DNA of 64,000 bases from Pseudomonas sp. TH41 (GTDB taxonomy: Bacteria > Pseudomonadota > Gammaproteobacteria > Pseudomonadales > Pseudomonadaceae), in the NCBI RefSeq assembly GCF_016650695.1, contig NZ_JAEKFH010000006.1, positions 62,001-126,000 on the forward strand. The letters are read 5' to 3'. The notes beneath the pieces were generated by a model. The model was not told the origin of the DNA, ran no database searches, and saw only the letters and a list, made by a program, of their open reading frames with translations. This document shows positions 42,571 through 51,774 of the stretch, piece by piece. Made by a program: the position numbers and the translations under genes. Numbering within the stretch: the stretch's first letter is position 1; each line of letters begins with the position of its first letter.

Positions 42571-44148
42571 ATGGGCCATCCATCCATTAAAGATCGTATT
42601 GAACAATCCCGGTCTGCCTTGCCATTGATGGCCGAGCAGACCGGTGCAACGCTCAAGGTTCGCTCGGTGGTGTTCCTGCTCGTAGCGGTGTGCCTGTCCA
42701 TGACGGCCATCGTGATTTGGGAAGCCTGGAATTCGCGCCAGTACCATCTGCATGAAAAAGAAGTGGCGATGTCCAACCTGGCGCAGACCCTGGCCTCGCA
42801 AGCGCAAGCGTCGATCAAACAAGCCGATACGCTCCTGTTTACCTTGGTGGACCGCGTCGAAAACGACGGCACGGGACCGGCGCAGCTGCCCCGACTGCAA
42901 CGCCTGCTCAGCGCCCAACGCAGTGAGCTGGCACAGCTCCATGGTTTGTTCGTGTATGACGAAGACGGGCGCTGGGTCGCCAACTCCAATGGCGCAGAAC
43001 TGCCCAGCGCGAATAATTCCGACCGTGAATATTTTATCTTCCATCGCGATCATCCCGACCGTGGGCCCCACATCGGTCCGTCGATAAAGAGCCGATCGAG
43101 CGGTGAATGGATCATGACGGTGTCGCGCCGCATCAATCATCCCGATGGCCGCTTTGCCGGCGTGGCATTGGCAACGCTCTATCTCAGCCATTACCTCGAG
43201 CTCTACGACAGCATCGACATGGGCAGTAACGGCGTGATCAGCCTGTTCGCCGACGACGCGACCATCGTGGTGCGCCGGCCGTTCAAAGAGGCTGAAGTCG
43301 GCGCCAGCGTGGCGAACGGTCCACTCTTCACGCAGTTGTTGCCCAAGGGCGACGCCGGGACGGCAACGGTCAAATCGGTGCTCGATGGCGTGGTGCGAGT
43401 GGTGGGGTTTCGACGGGTCGAGGGGTATCCGTTGATTATCTACGCCGCGCTCAACAAGGACGAAGTCCTGGCCAGCTGGCGCAAGGAATCCATGCTGAGC
43501 GCGGGCATCGTGGCGTTGTTGCTGGGGGTTCTGGGCATTTTCGGTTATCGCCTCATTCGCCTGATGAAGCAGCAGAATCATGTTCAGAGCGTATTGCTGG
43601 AGGCTCAGGAAAAGCTCATCGAGGTCAATCGCAGCCTTGAGTTGCTGGCCCTGGAAGACGCGCTCACGGGGCTTTCCAATCGGCGCCAGTTCGACTTGTT
43701 CATCCAGGCGGAAGTGGGCCGTGCCAAGCGCAGCCTGACCAGCCTCGCCCTGCTGATGATTGATGTCGACCATTTCAAACGGTTCAACGATCACTATGGC
43801 CATTTGGCCGGCGATGAGTGCCTGCGCAACATCAGCGCGATCATTACCGACAACATCAAGCGGCCCGGTGATCTGGCCGCCCGCTATGGCGGTGAAGAGT
43901 TTGCGGTGGTGCTGCCCGGGACTGATTATGTGGGGGCGTTTCTGGTGGCGGAAAAAATTCGTCGCGCGGTTCAGCAAGCCGGCATCCAGCACAGTGAGGG
44001 TGCCGAGGGCTTGGTAACGGTCAGCCTGGGTGTCGCTGCTTACGATCCGGCGTCACAAGCCCAGCCCAACGACCTGGTCGGCGCCGCTGACAAGGCACTG
44101 TACGTGGCCAAGGCCAGCGGGCGGAACATGAGCGTTATTGCCAACTGA
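42571..44148 (+). CDS. Membrane diguanylate cyclase with periplasmic sensor
   Basis: 525 residues. TM near 32-52 (VVFLLVAVCLSMTAIVIWEA), a periplasmic Cache/PDC-like region (FVYDEDGRWVANSNGAELPS, SDREYFIFHRDHPDRGPHIG), second TM near 310-330, a coiled-coil linker and GGDEF domain from about 360. Active site RYGGEEF; the inhibitory I-site RxxD (RPGD) sits five residues before it; LALLMIDVDHFKRFNDHYGH is metal- and GTP-binding. It makes c-di-GMP in response to an extracellular signal. Start MGHPSIKD with GGGAG upstream; a longer reading from 42514 has no RBS. Stop only 3 bases from the convergent LysR stop. Confidence 0.93.
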   Translation: MGHPSIKDRIEQSRSALPLMAEQTGATLKVRSVVFLLVAVCLSMTAIVIWEAWNSRQYHLHEKEVAMSNLAQTLASQAQASIKQADTLLFTLVDRVENDGTGPAQLPRLQRLLSAQRSELAQLHGLFVYDEDGRWVANSNGAELPSANNSDREYFIFHRDHPDRGPHIGPSIKSRSSGEWIMTVSRRINHPDGRFAGVALATLYLSHYLELYDSIDMGSNGVISLFADDATIVVRRPFKEAEVGASVANGPLFTQLLPKGDAGTATVKSVLDGVVRVVGFRRVEGYPLIIYAALNKDEVLASWRKESMLSAGIVALLLGVLGIFGYRLIRLMKQQNHVQSVLLEAQEKLIEVNRSLELLALEDALTGLSNRRQFDLFIQAEVGRAKRSLTSLALLMIDVDHFKRFNDHYGHLAGDECLRNISAIITDNIKRPGDLAARYGGEEFAVVLPGTDYVGAFLVAEKIRRAVQQAGIQHSEGAEGLVTVSLGVAAYDPASQAQPNDLVGAADKALYVAKASGRNMSVIAN

Positions 44149-44150
44149 AC

Positions 44151-45068
44151 TCAGACAAACCGGTCGCTACCCTGAACCAGCTGGGTGGACAGGTAGGATT
44201 GCTTGAGTTTTTCCAGCCACCAGCCCAGGGCGCGACCGTCATGATCGCCCCGCCAGCCGGCATAGAGAATGTTCGGCTCGCGCGGGTCGGCCATCTGTTT
44301 TTCAATCAGCGTGCCGTTCTTCAGCAGCGAGCCGACCCGGTTTTTCGGTAACCAGCCCACGCCCAGAGCGTCGCATTGGGCGAGGATTTTCGCGCGCATG
44401 GTTGGCACGGCCAGCACCGGTTGCCCGCCGGAGACGCCATAGGTGCTGCCCTCGGTGCCCCGGGACGAATCCGCCACGACAATCGCCCGGTGCTGCGCCA
44501 CCATGGCGCGTGAAATCGGTTCTTTGGCCTTGGCCAGCGGATGCTTCGGTGAGACCGCGAACACCCATTCCAATTCACCCAGTTGCATCCAGCGCAAGGT
44601 GGGAATGGCCGGTGGTTCGTTGGTCGCGCCGATGATCAGGTCCGCGCGGCCTTCACGCAGGGCTTCCCACACGCCTTTGAGTACCTCCTGGGTGATGCGC
44701 AGCGGCACGCCGGATTCCAGCGCGTCGAACTCATGAATCACCGGGATCAGGGTTTCGAATTCCAGTAATTCGTCGGTGACGATCCACAGCCGGCTCTCCC
44801 AGCCGTTGGCCACTTGTTGTACCCGTTGGGTCAGGCGTGAGACGTCCTGCATCAGCCGTGCGGCCTCGTTCACCAGCAACTCGCCCGCCGGGGTGAGCTG
44901 CAAGCGATAGCGACGCCGGTCAAACAGCAAGGCATCGAAGCGCTCTTCGAGTTGTCGCGCGGCGTAGGAAATGGTCGAGGGCGCCTTGCCAAGGTGGGCC
45001 GCCGCCCGCGACAGGCTGCCGGTTTCGCGGATGGCTTCCAGCAACGCCAGGTCTTCAATCGACAACAT
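44151..45068 (-). CDS. LysR-family regulator
   Basis: 305 residues. HTH: GSLSRAAAHLGKAPSTISYA and ARQLEERFDALLFDRRRYRL. Effector domain with LRITQEVLKGVWEALREGRA and DLIIGATNEPPAIPTL. No divergent target gene; next upstream on the same strand is the DUF2784 gene. The target is unknown. Confidence 0.92.
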   Translation of the reverse strand: MLSIEDLALLEAIRETGSLSRAAAHLGKAPSTISYAARQLEERFDALLFDRRRYRLQLTPAGELLVNEAARLMQDVSRLTQRVQQVANGWESRLWIVTDELLEFETLIPVIHEFDALESGVPLRITQEVLKGVWEALREGRADLIIGATNEPPAIPTLRWMQLGELEWVFAVSPKHPLAKAKEPISRAMVAQHRAIVVADSSRGTEGSTYGVSGGQPVLAVPTMRAKILAQCDALGVGWLPKNRVGSLLKNGTLIEKQMADPREPNILYAGWRGDHDGRALGWWLEKLKQSYLSTQLVQGSDRFV

Positions 45069-45085
45069 GTGCTAAATCCTCGAAA

Positions 45086-45167
45086 GATCAAAAGATCGCA
45101 GCCTTCGGCAGCTCCTACAGGGGAATGCGTGCTCTCTGTAGGAGCTGCCGCAGGCTGCGATCTTTTA
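45086..45167. repeat. REP hairpin, family B, contributing a stop codon
   Basis: GATCAAAAGATCGCAGCCTT facing GTAGGAGCTGCCGCAGGCTG. Its outer TTTTA supplies the stop codon (45165-45167, minus strand) of the DUF2784 gene. Confidence 0.88.
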
Positions 45168-45530
45168 GCCGGCCCACCTGATCAACCACACATAGACCGC
45201 CACGTTGATCGCCAGTACCACGCTGCCCAACCCTAGCTGAATCGCGGGTGTCAGCCCGGCCGGATAAATGATTGGCCACACGTAATGTTCGATGAAACCG
45301 TCGCCATAGCCGGTTTGCCCGGCAGCATGGCGCATCAGGTTTTCCCAGTGGGTAAGCGGACAGGTCAGCTGGAAGACCTCCACGATCACGCCCCACGCGA
45401 CGGCGGGCAGGTGCCACCCAATCACGTGGCGCCATTTGAGTGCCAGCAGCCCGCCGAACAGCACGAACAGAATGAACAGCAGATGAAACAGCACCAACCC
45501 ATCGGCGGCGATCCGGTAAAGCATGTCCAC
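45165..45530 (-). CDS. DUF2784 membrane protein
   Basis: 121 residues with four hydrophobic segments. Family features: ADGLVLFHLLFILFVLFGG, WHLPAVAWGVIVEVFQLTCP and LTHWENLMR, which is the DUF2784 hallmark. Function unknown. The gene ends inside the downstream REP element, whose TTTTA provides the stop codon. Confidence 0.9.
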   Translation of the reverse strand: MDMLYRIAADGLVLFHLLFILFVLFGGLLALKWRHVIGWHLPAVAWGVIVEVFQLTCPLTHWENLMRHAAGQTGYGDGFIEHYVWPIIYPAGLTPAIQLGLGSVVLAINVAVYVWLIRWAG

Positions 45531-45601
45531 TCCCTGACGAACCAGGCGAATCGCTTTATGGTACTCGGGTGGGGTGTGCTGGCTCTACCGATTAAAGGCG
45601 C

Positions 45602-46528
45602 TTAGGGGAACTCGGCAAATTCGGCGCGCATCCGGCCGTTGTGCTTGGCCTTGTAGAGCAACTTGTCGACCTGTCCGACGAACTCCAGCGCCGTTGTCTC
45701 TGGCGAAGCCTTGATAGTGCCGACGCCGAGACTGAGGCTCAGCAGTGTCGACACCGCCGAGAATTCGTGGGGGATTTGTTGTTGGCGGATCAGGTTCAGG
45801 CATTTGCGTGCTACCAGCCTGGCGGATTCGGCATCGGTTTCCGGCAGGAGCCAGACAAACTCTTCACCGCCGATCCGGGCGATGAAGTCCCGCGGTCGAT
45901 TGGCCGCCAGCGACAGGGTCTGGGCGACACGACGCAAACATTCGTCACCCTTGAGGTGCCCGTAATGGTCGTTGAACTGTTTGAAGTAATCGATATCCAG
46001 AATGATCAGCGACATAACTGAACCACTGCGCTGGGCGTTGCTCCATTCGCGCTCCAGCACGGTGTCGAACATGCGCCGGTTGGCGATGCCCGTCAGGCCA
46101 TCCTGGAAGGAATATTCCTCGAGTTGTTTCTGCAGGCGATTGAGGTGCTCTTCGGTTTTCTTGCGCTCGCTGATGTCGAACATGAAGCCCACCAGCGCGT
46201 CCACTTCTCCGTGCTTGCGCACCACGTGCACCACGTCGCGTATCCACACGTAGTCGCCGTTGTGGGTCAGTGCGCGATAGTCCGCTTCATGGTCCACCCC
46301 GGCACGGGATTGCGACACGCAGAATTCCACCACGTAATCCCGATCATCCGGGTGCATGCGCTCAACCCAGTCGTTGACCGATGCCCAACTGTCCTGTTTC
46401 CAGCCCAGTAAAGCCTCTATCTGCGGGCCAATGTAGCTGAACGTCATGGTTTTCCAGTCGATTCGCCAGGGAATCGCTTTCGTCGATTCAAGCAGGGTTT
46501 TGTAGACATCGGTATCGACTGAACTCAT
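45602..46528 (-). CDS. PAS-GGDEF diguanylate cyclase
   Basis: 308 residues, no TM helices. PAS domain of the PAS_3 type at about 10-125 (WRIDWKTMTFSYIGPQIEAL, HPDDRDYVVEF, DVVHVVRKHGEVDALVGFMF) and GGDEF at 145-305. Active site RIGGEEF with I-site RPRD five residues before; SLIILDIDYFKQFNDHYGHL. Cytoplasmic producer of c-di-GMP. Single gene. Confidence 0.93.
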   Translation of the reverse strand: MSSVDTDVYKTLLESTKAIPWRIDWKTMTFSYIGPQIEALLGWKQDSWASVNDWVERMHPDDRDYVVEFCVSQSRAGVDHEADYRALTHNGDYVWIRDVVHVVRKHGEVDALVGFMFDISERKKTEEHLNRLQKQLEEYSFQDGLTGIANRRMFDTVLEREWSNAQRSGSVMSLIILDIDYFKQFNDHYGHLKGDECLRRVAQTLSLAANRPRDFIARIGGEEFVWLLPETDAESARLVARKCLNLIRQQQIPHEFSAVSTLLSLSLGVGTIKASPETTALEFVGQVDKLLYKAKHNGRMRAEFAEFP

Positions 46529-46727
46529 GGCGGGCCTGACCTCAATGAAAAATGCAGCGCCATCATGTTGCTACTATCGGGGCGAATCAAGCGTGCAGCC
46601 GATGAATGGACGAAGTTCGCGGACCTCGTTTGCAGCACAAGTGCGTGGCCCAAGTGCGCAAGATTGTTCAAGCCATCGGCCGCGACTGCTGGCACAGTCT
46701 GAGGTCTTTCCCTGGTAGTAGAGCGTT

Positions 46728-47426
46728 ATGTCCAACTCACTCATGCCGCGCAGTGCCTTTCTTCGCGGCGCCGTGGCGATCATGCCGTTGTCCCTGGCGA
46801 CTGCGCCCTGGGGGTTGCTGGCCGGTTCCATGGCGATCGAAGCCAATCTCACGCCCCTGCAAGGCCAGGGCCTGTCGAGCATCGTGTTTGCCGGGGCCGC
46901 CCAATTGGTGGCGATCGGCATGCTCAAGGGCGGTGCCGGGATCTTTTCGATTCTGCTGACGACTGTGTTGCTGACCTCCCAGCATTTGCTTTATGGGATG
47001 AGCCTGCGTTCGGTAATTTCACCGTTGCCGGGGCGCTGGCGGATGGGGCTGGGTTTTCTGCTCACTGATGAGCTGTTTGCCCTGACCAGCCAGCATGACA
47101 AGCAACAGTTCAATCGTTGGTACGCGCTGGGTGTCGGCCTGACGTTCTACATCGCCTGGAACCTCTTCACCCTGGCCGGCATCGTGCTGGGCAGCAGCAT
47201 TCCGGGGCTGGAACACCTGGGATTGGACTTCTCCATCGCCGCGACCTTCATCGCCCTGATCACCCCGGTGGTGCGCAACGTGCCGACCGTGGTGTGCGTG
47301 GCGGTGTCGCTGTTCTGCTCGGTGCTGTTCAGCTACTGGCAATGGGGCTCGGCGCTGGTGCTGTCGGGGTTGGCGGGGATGACGGCTGGCTTTGTCTGCA
47401 ATAAATTCTATGGGGCGCGCACATGA
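46728..47426 (+). CDS. azlC: AzlC-family branched-chain amino-acid exporter subunit
   Basis: 232 residues, about seven TM helices. AzlC signature: AFLRGAVAIMPLSLATAPWG and SSIVFAGAAQLVAIGMLKGG, and HLLYGMSLR. Together with AzlD it exports branched-chain amino acids and some toxic analogues. It overlaps azlD by 4 bases. Confidence 0.92.
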   Translation: MSNSLMPRSAFLRGAVAIMPLSLATAPWGLLAGSMAIEANLTPLQGQGLSSIVFAGAAQLVAIGMLKGGAGIFSILLTTVLLTSQHLLYGMSLRSVISPLPGRWRMGLGFLLTDELFALTSQHDKQQFNRWYALGVGLTFYIAWNLFTLAGIVLGSSIPGLEHLGLDFSIAATFIALITPVVRNVPTVVCVAVSLFCSVLFSYWQWGSALVLSGLAGMTAGFVCNKFYGART

Positions 47427-47737
47427 TGGTCTGGGCGGTGATTATCGGAATGGGGGTATTGGTTTTCCTCAACCGTTACGTGTTTCTCGAGCCGCGGTTG
47501 CCGGTACGCCTGAGCAGCAATGCCCGACAGTTTCTGGGTTTTGCAGTACCGGGCATGCTGACGGCGATTTGCGGGCCGATTGTGTTCATGCCTGGCAAGC
47601 AACTGAATCTGCATTGGGACAACCCGTACCTCATCAGTTCGCTGGTGGCGGTGGGGTTGGTGCTTTATACCCGCAACACCTTGCTCAGCATGTTGTTGAG
47701 CATGGGGTTTTTCTTTTTGCTGCGTTGGTGGCTTTGA
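47423..47737 (+). CDS. azlD: AzlD-family protein
   Basis: 104 residues, four TM helices: MMVWAVIIGMGVLVFLNRYV, RQFLGFAVPGMLTAICGPIV and two more. Small partner of AzlC; the pair forms the exporter. Translationally coupled to azlC. Confidence 0.9.
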   Translation: MMVWAVIIGMGVLVFLNRYVFLEPRLPVRLSSNARQFLGFAVPGMLTAICGPIVFMPGKQLNLHWDNPYLISSLVAVGLVLYTRNTLLSMLLSMGFFFLLRWWL

Positions 47738-47803
47738 ACCGGGTGCTTGAAAGTGTTCTACGCTTAATACGGATGACTGATCCCTTCGGGAAGAGAGGTG
47801 GAC

Positions 47804-47962
47804 ATGGCTACTGAGCAAAAGCATCCAGAGCCGGAAGAAGACATGGATGAACCTACGGAAGAAGAGATCGAGGAGCAGAAGCGTTCGATACCGGACTGGA
47901 AACATCCGGACGATGGTAAAGAGTTGTCGGAACGCGATGTGGAGATTCCTTTGAAGCCCTGA
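47804..47962 (+). CDS. Small acidic protein, 52 aa
   Basis: Reads MATEQKHPEPEEDMDEPTEE, then EEQKRSIPDWKHPDDGKELS, ending IPLKP. About a third of the residues are Asp or Glu; no hydrophobic core, so probably disordered. RBS AGAGAGG before ATG. The DWKHPDDG segment looks like a conserved motif. Too short to appear in most ORF lists. Function unknown. Confidence 0.72.
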   Translation: MATEQKHPEPEEDMDEPTEEEIEEQKRSIPDWKHPDDGKELSERDVEIPLKP

Positions 47963-48292
47963 TTGGGTGCGTCAAGATCAAAAGATCGCAGCCTTCGGCA
48001 GCTCCTACAGATTGGATGCATTCCCCTGTAGGAGCTGCCGAAGGCTGCGATCTTTTGATCTTGATGTTGCTTTAGATTTTGATCTGCCTGCCGCGACCGC
48101 GCCGATCTTCGACAACTCGTTCCAGCTGTCTTTTACCCAGTCACCCATGATCCCGGGCAGCGCCGGAACCAAACTCTGTGTACCCTGATCCAACCTCGGC
48201 CCGTAGCGACTTGCGGGCTGGCGAAGGATGAACGGGCAAAGGATTTTTGCCGTTTGAAGTGGTGACCTAAACGGTCTGGCCCAAGGCAAAAC
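47963..48292. other. Intergenic region with REP hairpin and possible gene remnant
   Basis: Besides the REP element (47974-48064), the minus strand around 48075-48185 reads SLVPALPGIMGDWVKDSWNE followed by LSKIGAVAAGRSKSK, which looks like the end of a protein. It has no start or upstream domain because the opposite strand there is the deacetylase gene. Probably the 3' scrap of a lost gene. Confidence 0.35.
47974..48064. repeat. REP hairpin, family B
   Basis: AAGATCAAAAGATCGCAGCC facing GTAGGAGCTGCCGAAGGCTG with long outer complementarity (AAGATCAAAAGATC with GATCTTTTGATCTT). Confidence 0.9.
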
Positions 48293-49192
48293 ATGAAACA
48301 GTTGTTCAAGGTTCTCTCGGCGTTCGCCATGGCAGCCAGTCTGCTGGGTTGCATCGCGGCCCCGATCGAAATGACACCGCAGACCGAACAGCGTCTGCGC
48401 ATACAACCCCCGATCCGCTTTCTGTTGACCTTCGATGACGGTCCCAGTGCATCGAGTTTCTGGAACCCGACCGAAACCGTGCTCGATAGCCTGGCGCGTA
48501 ATCCGCTGCAACCGGATATCAAAGCCGTGTTCTTCGTGCAGACCCGTGCATCGCGAGCCGGCGGCAGTGAGATTGGACGCGCGGTCATGCAGCACGAGCG
48601 GGACGCCGGGCACATTCTGGGCTTCCATACCGCCACGCCTTCGCACACCAACCATCGCTCTCTCGACCCACAGGAACTTGAACAAGCCCTCACTAATGGC
48701 TGCGCCGACATCGCCGCGATCACCGGAGCACCACCGACGCTGCTACGCCCGCCATTCTGGAGTTACGACAAGCGGACCTTCGCCGCGTATCAGCAACATG
48801 GCTTGCATGTGTTGTTGACCGACTTGAGCGCCAATGACGGCAAGATCTGGGGCTTTAACGCCAGCCCCCGGCGGCGGGCTCACTTCCTGCGCTCAATGTC
48901 CGAAGTGCGCGAGCGCATCGCGCTGGGAGAGCTGCCGGTGGTGGACGGGGTGATTCCGGTGGTGGTGACCTTTCACGACCTCAATCGCTATACCGCCCGG
49001 CACACCCGCGAGTACCTGCAAATCCTGCTCGACAGTGCGCAGGCAACAGGCGTGAAAACCGCGGAACAACCGTTTTACGACGACACCGCTGCGCTGCAAC
49101 GGGCGGCGATGGCGCGTACGGTGCGCGACAGTTCGCAGCCGGTTAAATTGCCGGGGATCTGGAATTGGATCTGGAAAGGCAATTCCGAGTGA
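48293..49192 (+). CDS. Polysaccharide deacetylase family lipoprotein
   Basis: 299 residues. Lipoprotein signal: MKQLFKVLSAFAMAASLLGC, with a lipobox LLGC. The NodB homology domain begins at FLLTFDDGPSASSF (motif 1, DD), has HTATPSHTNH (motif 2, HxxxxH) and LRPPFWSYDKRTF (motif 3). It removes acetyl groups from a cell-surface or wall sugar polymer, or a related substrate. Single gene. Confidence 0.9.
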   Translation: MKQLFKVLSAFAMAASLLGCIAAPIEMTPQTEQRLRIQPPIRFLLTFDDGPSASSFWNPTETVLDSLARNPLQPDIKAVFFVQTRASRAGGSEIGRAVMQHERDAGHILGFHTATPSHTNHRSLDPQELEQALTNGCADIAAITGAPPTLLRPPFWSYDKRTFAAYQQHGLHVLLTDLSANDGKIWGFNASPRRRAHFLRSMSEVRERIALGELPVVDGVIPVVVTFHDLNRYTARHTREYLQILLDSAQATGVKTAEQPFYDDTAALQRAAMARTVRDSSQPVKLPGIWNWIWKGNSE

Positions 49193-49302
49193 AAAGCTGT
49201 TCGAAGTGAGAGGCAGCTAACAGTTTTTCTGGCGCAAGAACGGCAAAGTGCATCTATCCTCAGTGGATCCAATCCGATCAACTGCAGACAGAGGCGCCGG
49301 CC

Positions 49303-49542
49303 ATGGTTCCCATCTCAGTCCTTTGCAACATCGTCGAGTCCGGTTTCATGCCGCTGTCCTGCGAATGCACGGAGAGCGGCGGGTTGCTGCAAATCACGGT
49401 TTATGAACCCAGCAGCAAGCGAGTCGAGCTGTTGATTCGCGGTGTCTCGACCGAACATCTGACCAGCGTGCGCGCCATCTCCGACTTCATTGGTGAGTTG
49501 CGCACCGAGATGAGCGCCGGACGCCGGGCGTTTGCTGGTTGA
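49303..49542 (+). CDS. DUF1652 protein
   Basis: 79 residues: VLCNIVESGFMPLSCECTES, LLQITVYEPSSKRVELLIRG, VSTEHLTSVRAISDFIGELR. These match the Pseudomonas-specific DUF1652 family of small proteins with unknown role (often in many copies per genome). Confidence 0.9.
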   Translation: MVPISVLCNIVESGFMPLSCECTESGGLLQITVYEPSSKRVELLIRGVSTEHLTSVRAISDFIGELRTEMSAGRRAFAG

Positions 49543-49564
49543 TGCACCAGGTTGTCAGAGACGA

Positions 49565-50488
49565 TCACTGAACTGTGGCGAGGGAGCAAGCGCCCTCGCC
49601 ACAGGGCTCCCGCGGTTGCAACTCCTCGATCACCTTCAAACAATGATTCAACCCTGGCGATACATCACCCACGCGCCGACTGAGAATGATCGGCGAGGTT
49701 GCGTTGTCTTCCAGCAGCGGCGTGAAGCCGATGTCGTCGCGGTGCAGCAATTGCACCGAGGCGGGCACCAAAGTGACACCAATGCCGGCCCCCACCAGAC
49801 CGATGGCTGTTTGCAGTTCGTTGGTCCATTGCGCCACATGGATGCTCACGCCATAGGATTCAAATAACGCGATCACATGGTCGGCATAGCTGGGGCGCGG
49901 GTTGCCGGGGTACAGCACGAAGGGTTCCTTTGCCAGGTCACGCAGGCTGATCGGGCCGGCAAGCAAGGGGTGGCCGGCGGGCAGGGCGGCGACCAGCCGA
50001 TCTTCGGTCAGGACGGTCTGGATGATCGCCGGATCTTCGATGCGGATGCGGCCGAAGCCAATGTCGATGCGTCCGGCCTTCAGCGCCTGCACCTGTTGCA
50101 GGGTGGTCATTTCCGAAAGTCCCAGCTCCAGCTCCAGCGGCTCACCGCTGCGCAAGCGGCGAATCAGTTCCGGCAGCACGCCGTAAAGCGTCGACGGTGC
50201 AAAACCGATGCCCAGCCATGTCTTTTCGCCCAGGCCGATCCGTCGCGTGTTGTCGCACACCTTGCCCAGCTGTTCGAGCAGGGCGGTGGAGTGCTCATGG
50301 AAAAACCGCCCGGCGTCGGTCAACTTTAACGGCCGCCCACGCTCCAGCAGCAGCACGCCCAGTTCGTCTTCCAGCTGCTGGATCTGCCGGCTCAAGGGCG
50401 GTTGGGCGATGTGCAGCAGTTCGGCGGCGCGGGTGAAGTTGAGGGTTTGAGCCAGCACCTGAAAATACCGCAGGTGACGCAATTCCAT
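49565..50488 (-). CDS. catR: CatR, LysR-family activator of the catechol genes
   Basis: 307 residues from MELRHLRYFQVLAQTLNFTR; the 95 codons upstream in the same frame belong to the opposite-strand catB region. HTH: AAELLHIAQPPLSRQIQQLE. The IGFAPSTLYGVLPELIRRLR stretch and its divergent position next to catB identify it as CatR. Known role: binds cis,cis-muconate and switches on catBCA; represses itself. A palindromic site lies 27 bases upstream of its start. Confidence 0.93.
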   Translation of the reverse strand: MELRHLRYFQVLAQTLNFTRAAELLHIAQPPLSRQIQQLEDELGVLLLERGRPLKLTDAGRFFHEHSTALLEQLGKVCDNTRRIGLGEKTWLGIGFAPSTLYGVLPELIRRLRSGEPLELELGLSEMTTLQQVQALKAGRIDIGFGRIRIEDPAIIQTVLTEDRLVAALPAGHPLLAGPISLRDLAKEPFVLYPGNPRPSYADHVIALFESYGVSIHVAQWTNELQTAIGLVGAGIGVTLVPASVQLLHRDDIGFTPLLEDNATSPIILSRRVGDVSPGLNHCLKVIEELQPREPCGEGACSLATVQ

Positions 50489-50514
50489 GGGGCCTCCAAA
50501 CGTCAATTGGTTGC

Positions 50515-50529
50515 ATACCTTTAAGGTAT
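50515..50529. promoter_or_regulatory. Candidate CatR binding site
   Basis: ATACCTTTAAGGTAT, near-perfect inverted repeat with the T-N11-A spacing expected of LysR sites, in the 127-base gap between catR and catB. Confidence 0.65.
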
Positions 50530-50615
50530 CAAGCCAGACCAATTCTATATTGGCTTCGGCAAAAAAGCCGTACCAGAATCGGTGCCAGAACTTTAAGAAC
50601 CTGATGGGTATCGAC

Positions 50616-51764
50616 ATGCTTGCAACAGCCATTGAATCGATCGAGACGATCATCGTCGATCTGCCTACCATCCGCCCGCACAAGCTGGCGATGCACACCA
50701 TGCAGAACCAGACGCTGGTCATCATTCGCGTGCGCTGCGCCGATGGCATCGAAGGGATCGGTGAGTCCACCACGATTGGTGGTCTGGCCTATGGCAACGA
50801 AAGCCCGGACAGCATCAAGACCAACATCGATAAACACTTCGCGCCGCTGTTGATCGGTGAGGACAGCGGCAATGTGAATGCCGCGATGTTGCGCCTGGAG
50901 CGCAGCATTCGCGGCAATACATTTGCCAAATCAGGTATTGAAACCGCATTGCTCGACGCCCAGGGCAAACGCCTTGGCCTGCCGGTCAGCGAACTGCTGG
51001 GCGGCCGTGTTCGCGATGCGCTGCCGGTGGCGTGGACCCTGGCCAGTGGCGACACCGCCAAGGACATTGCCGAAGCGGAAAAAATGCTCGACCTGCGCCG
51101 CCACCGGATCTTCAAGCTGAAAATCGGTGCCGGCGAAGTCAACCGCGACCTGGCCCACGTCATTGCAATCAAGAAAGCCCTGGGCGATCGCGCCAGCGTG
51201 CGGGTCGATGTCAATCAGGCCTGGGACGAAGCGGTCGCGTTGCGCGCCTGCCGGATCCTCGGCAGCAACGGCATCGATCTGATCGAACAACCGATCTCGC
51301 GCAATAACCGCTCGGGCATGGTGCGCCTGAATGCCATGAGCCCGGCGCCGATCATGGCCGACGAATCCATCGAATGTGTGGAAGATGCGTTCAATCTGGC
51401 CCGCGAAGGCGCGGCGTCGGTATTCGCCCTGAAGATCGCCAAGAATGGCGGCCCGCGAGCAGTGCTGCGAACCGCCGCCATTGCCGAAGCGGCCGGTATC
51501 GGCCTGTATGGCGGCACCATGCTGGAAGGCGGTATCGGCACACTGGCCTCGGCCCATGCCTTTGTCACCCTGAATAAACTGGCCTGGGACACCGAGTTGT
51601 TCGGCCCGTTGTTGCTGACCGAAGACATCCTCAGCGAGCCGCTGGTCTATCGCGATTTCGAGCTGCACGTTCCCAAGGCACCGGGCCTGGGCCTGAGCGT
51701 GGACGAAGAGCGTCTGGCGTTTTTCCGTCGTGACAAGACATCCACTGCCATTCATCAAGCCTGA
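50616..51764 (+). CDS. catB: Muconate cycloisomerase
   Basis: 382 residues, enolase superfamily. Catalytic Lys pair in IFKLKIGAG, metal ligands in VRVDVNQAW, DLIEQPI and MADESI, and second Lys in ALKIAKNGG. N-terminal TIIVDLPTIRPHKLAMHTMQ is the family signature. It turns cis,cis-muconate into muconolactone. Starts at 50604 (four residues longer) and 50616 are both possible; I prefer MLATAIESI. First gene of catBCA. Confidence 0.95.
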   Translation: MLATAIESIETIIVDLPTIRPHKLAMHTMQNQTLVIIRVRCADGIEGIGESTTIGGLAYGNESPDSIKTNIDKHFAPLLIGEDSGNVNAAMLRLERSIRGNTFAKSGIETALLDAQGKRLGLPVSELLGGRVRDALPVAWTLASGDTAKDIAEAEKMLDLRRHRIFKLKIGAGEVNRDLAHVIAIKKALGDRASVRVDVNQAWDEAVALRACRILGSNGIDLIEQPISRNNRSGMVRLNAMSPAPIMADESIECVEDAFNLAREGAASVFALKIAKNGGPRAVLRTAAIAEAAGIGLYGGTMLEGGIGTLASAHAFVTLNKLAWDTELFGPLLLTEDILSEPLVYRDFELHVPKAPGLGLSVDEERLAFFRRDKTSTAIHQA

Positions 51765-51774
51765 GGAGAGCATT

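Noticed and set aside
42304..43992. 562-aa minus-strand ORF opposite the diguanylate cyclase
   Set aside because: Shadow of the GGDEF gene, which has an intact active site.
48005..48685. 226-aa minus-strand ORF
   Set aside because: It is mostly the shadow of the deacetylase and a REP element; only its end looks protein-like (reported separately).
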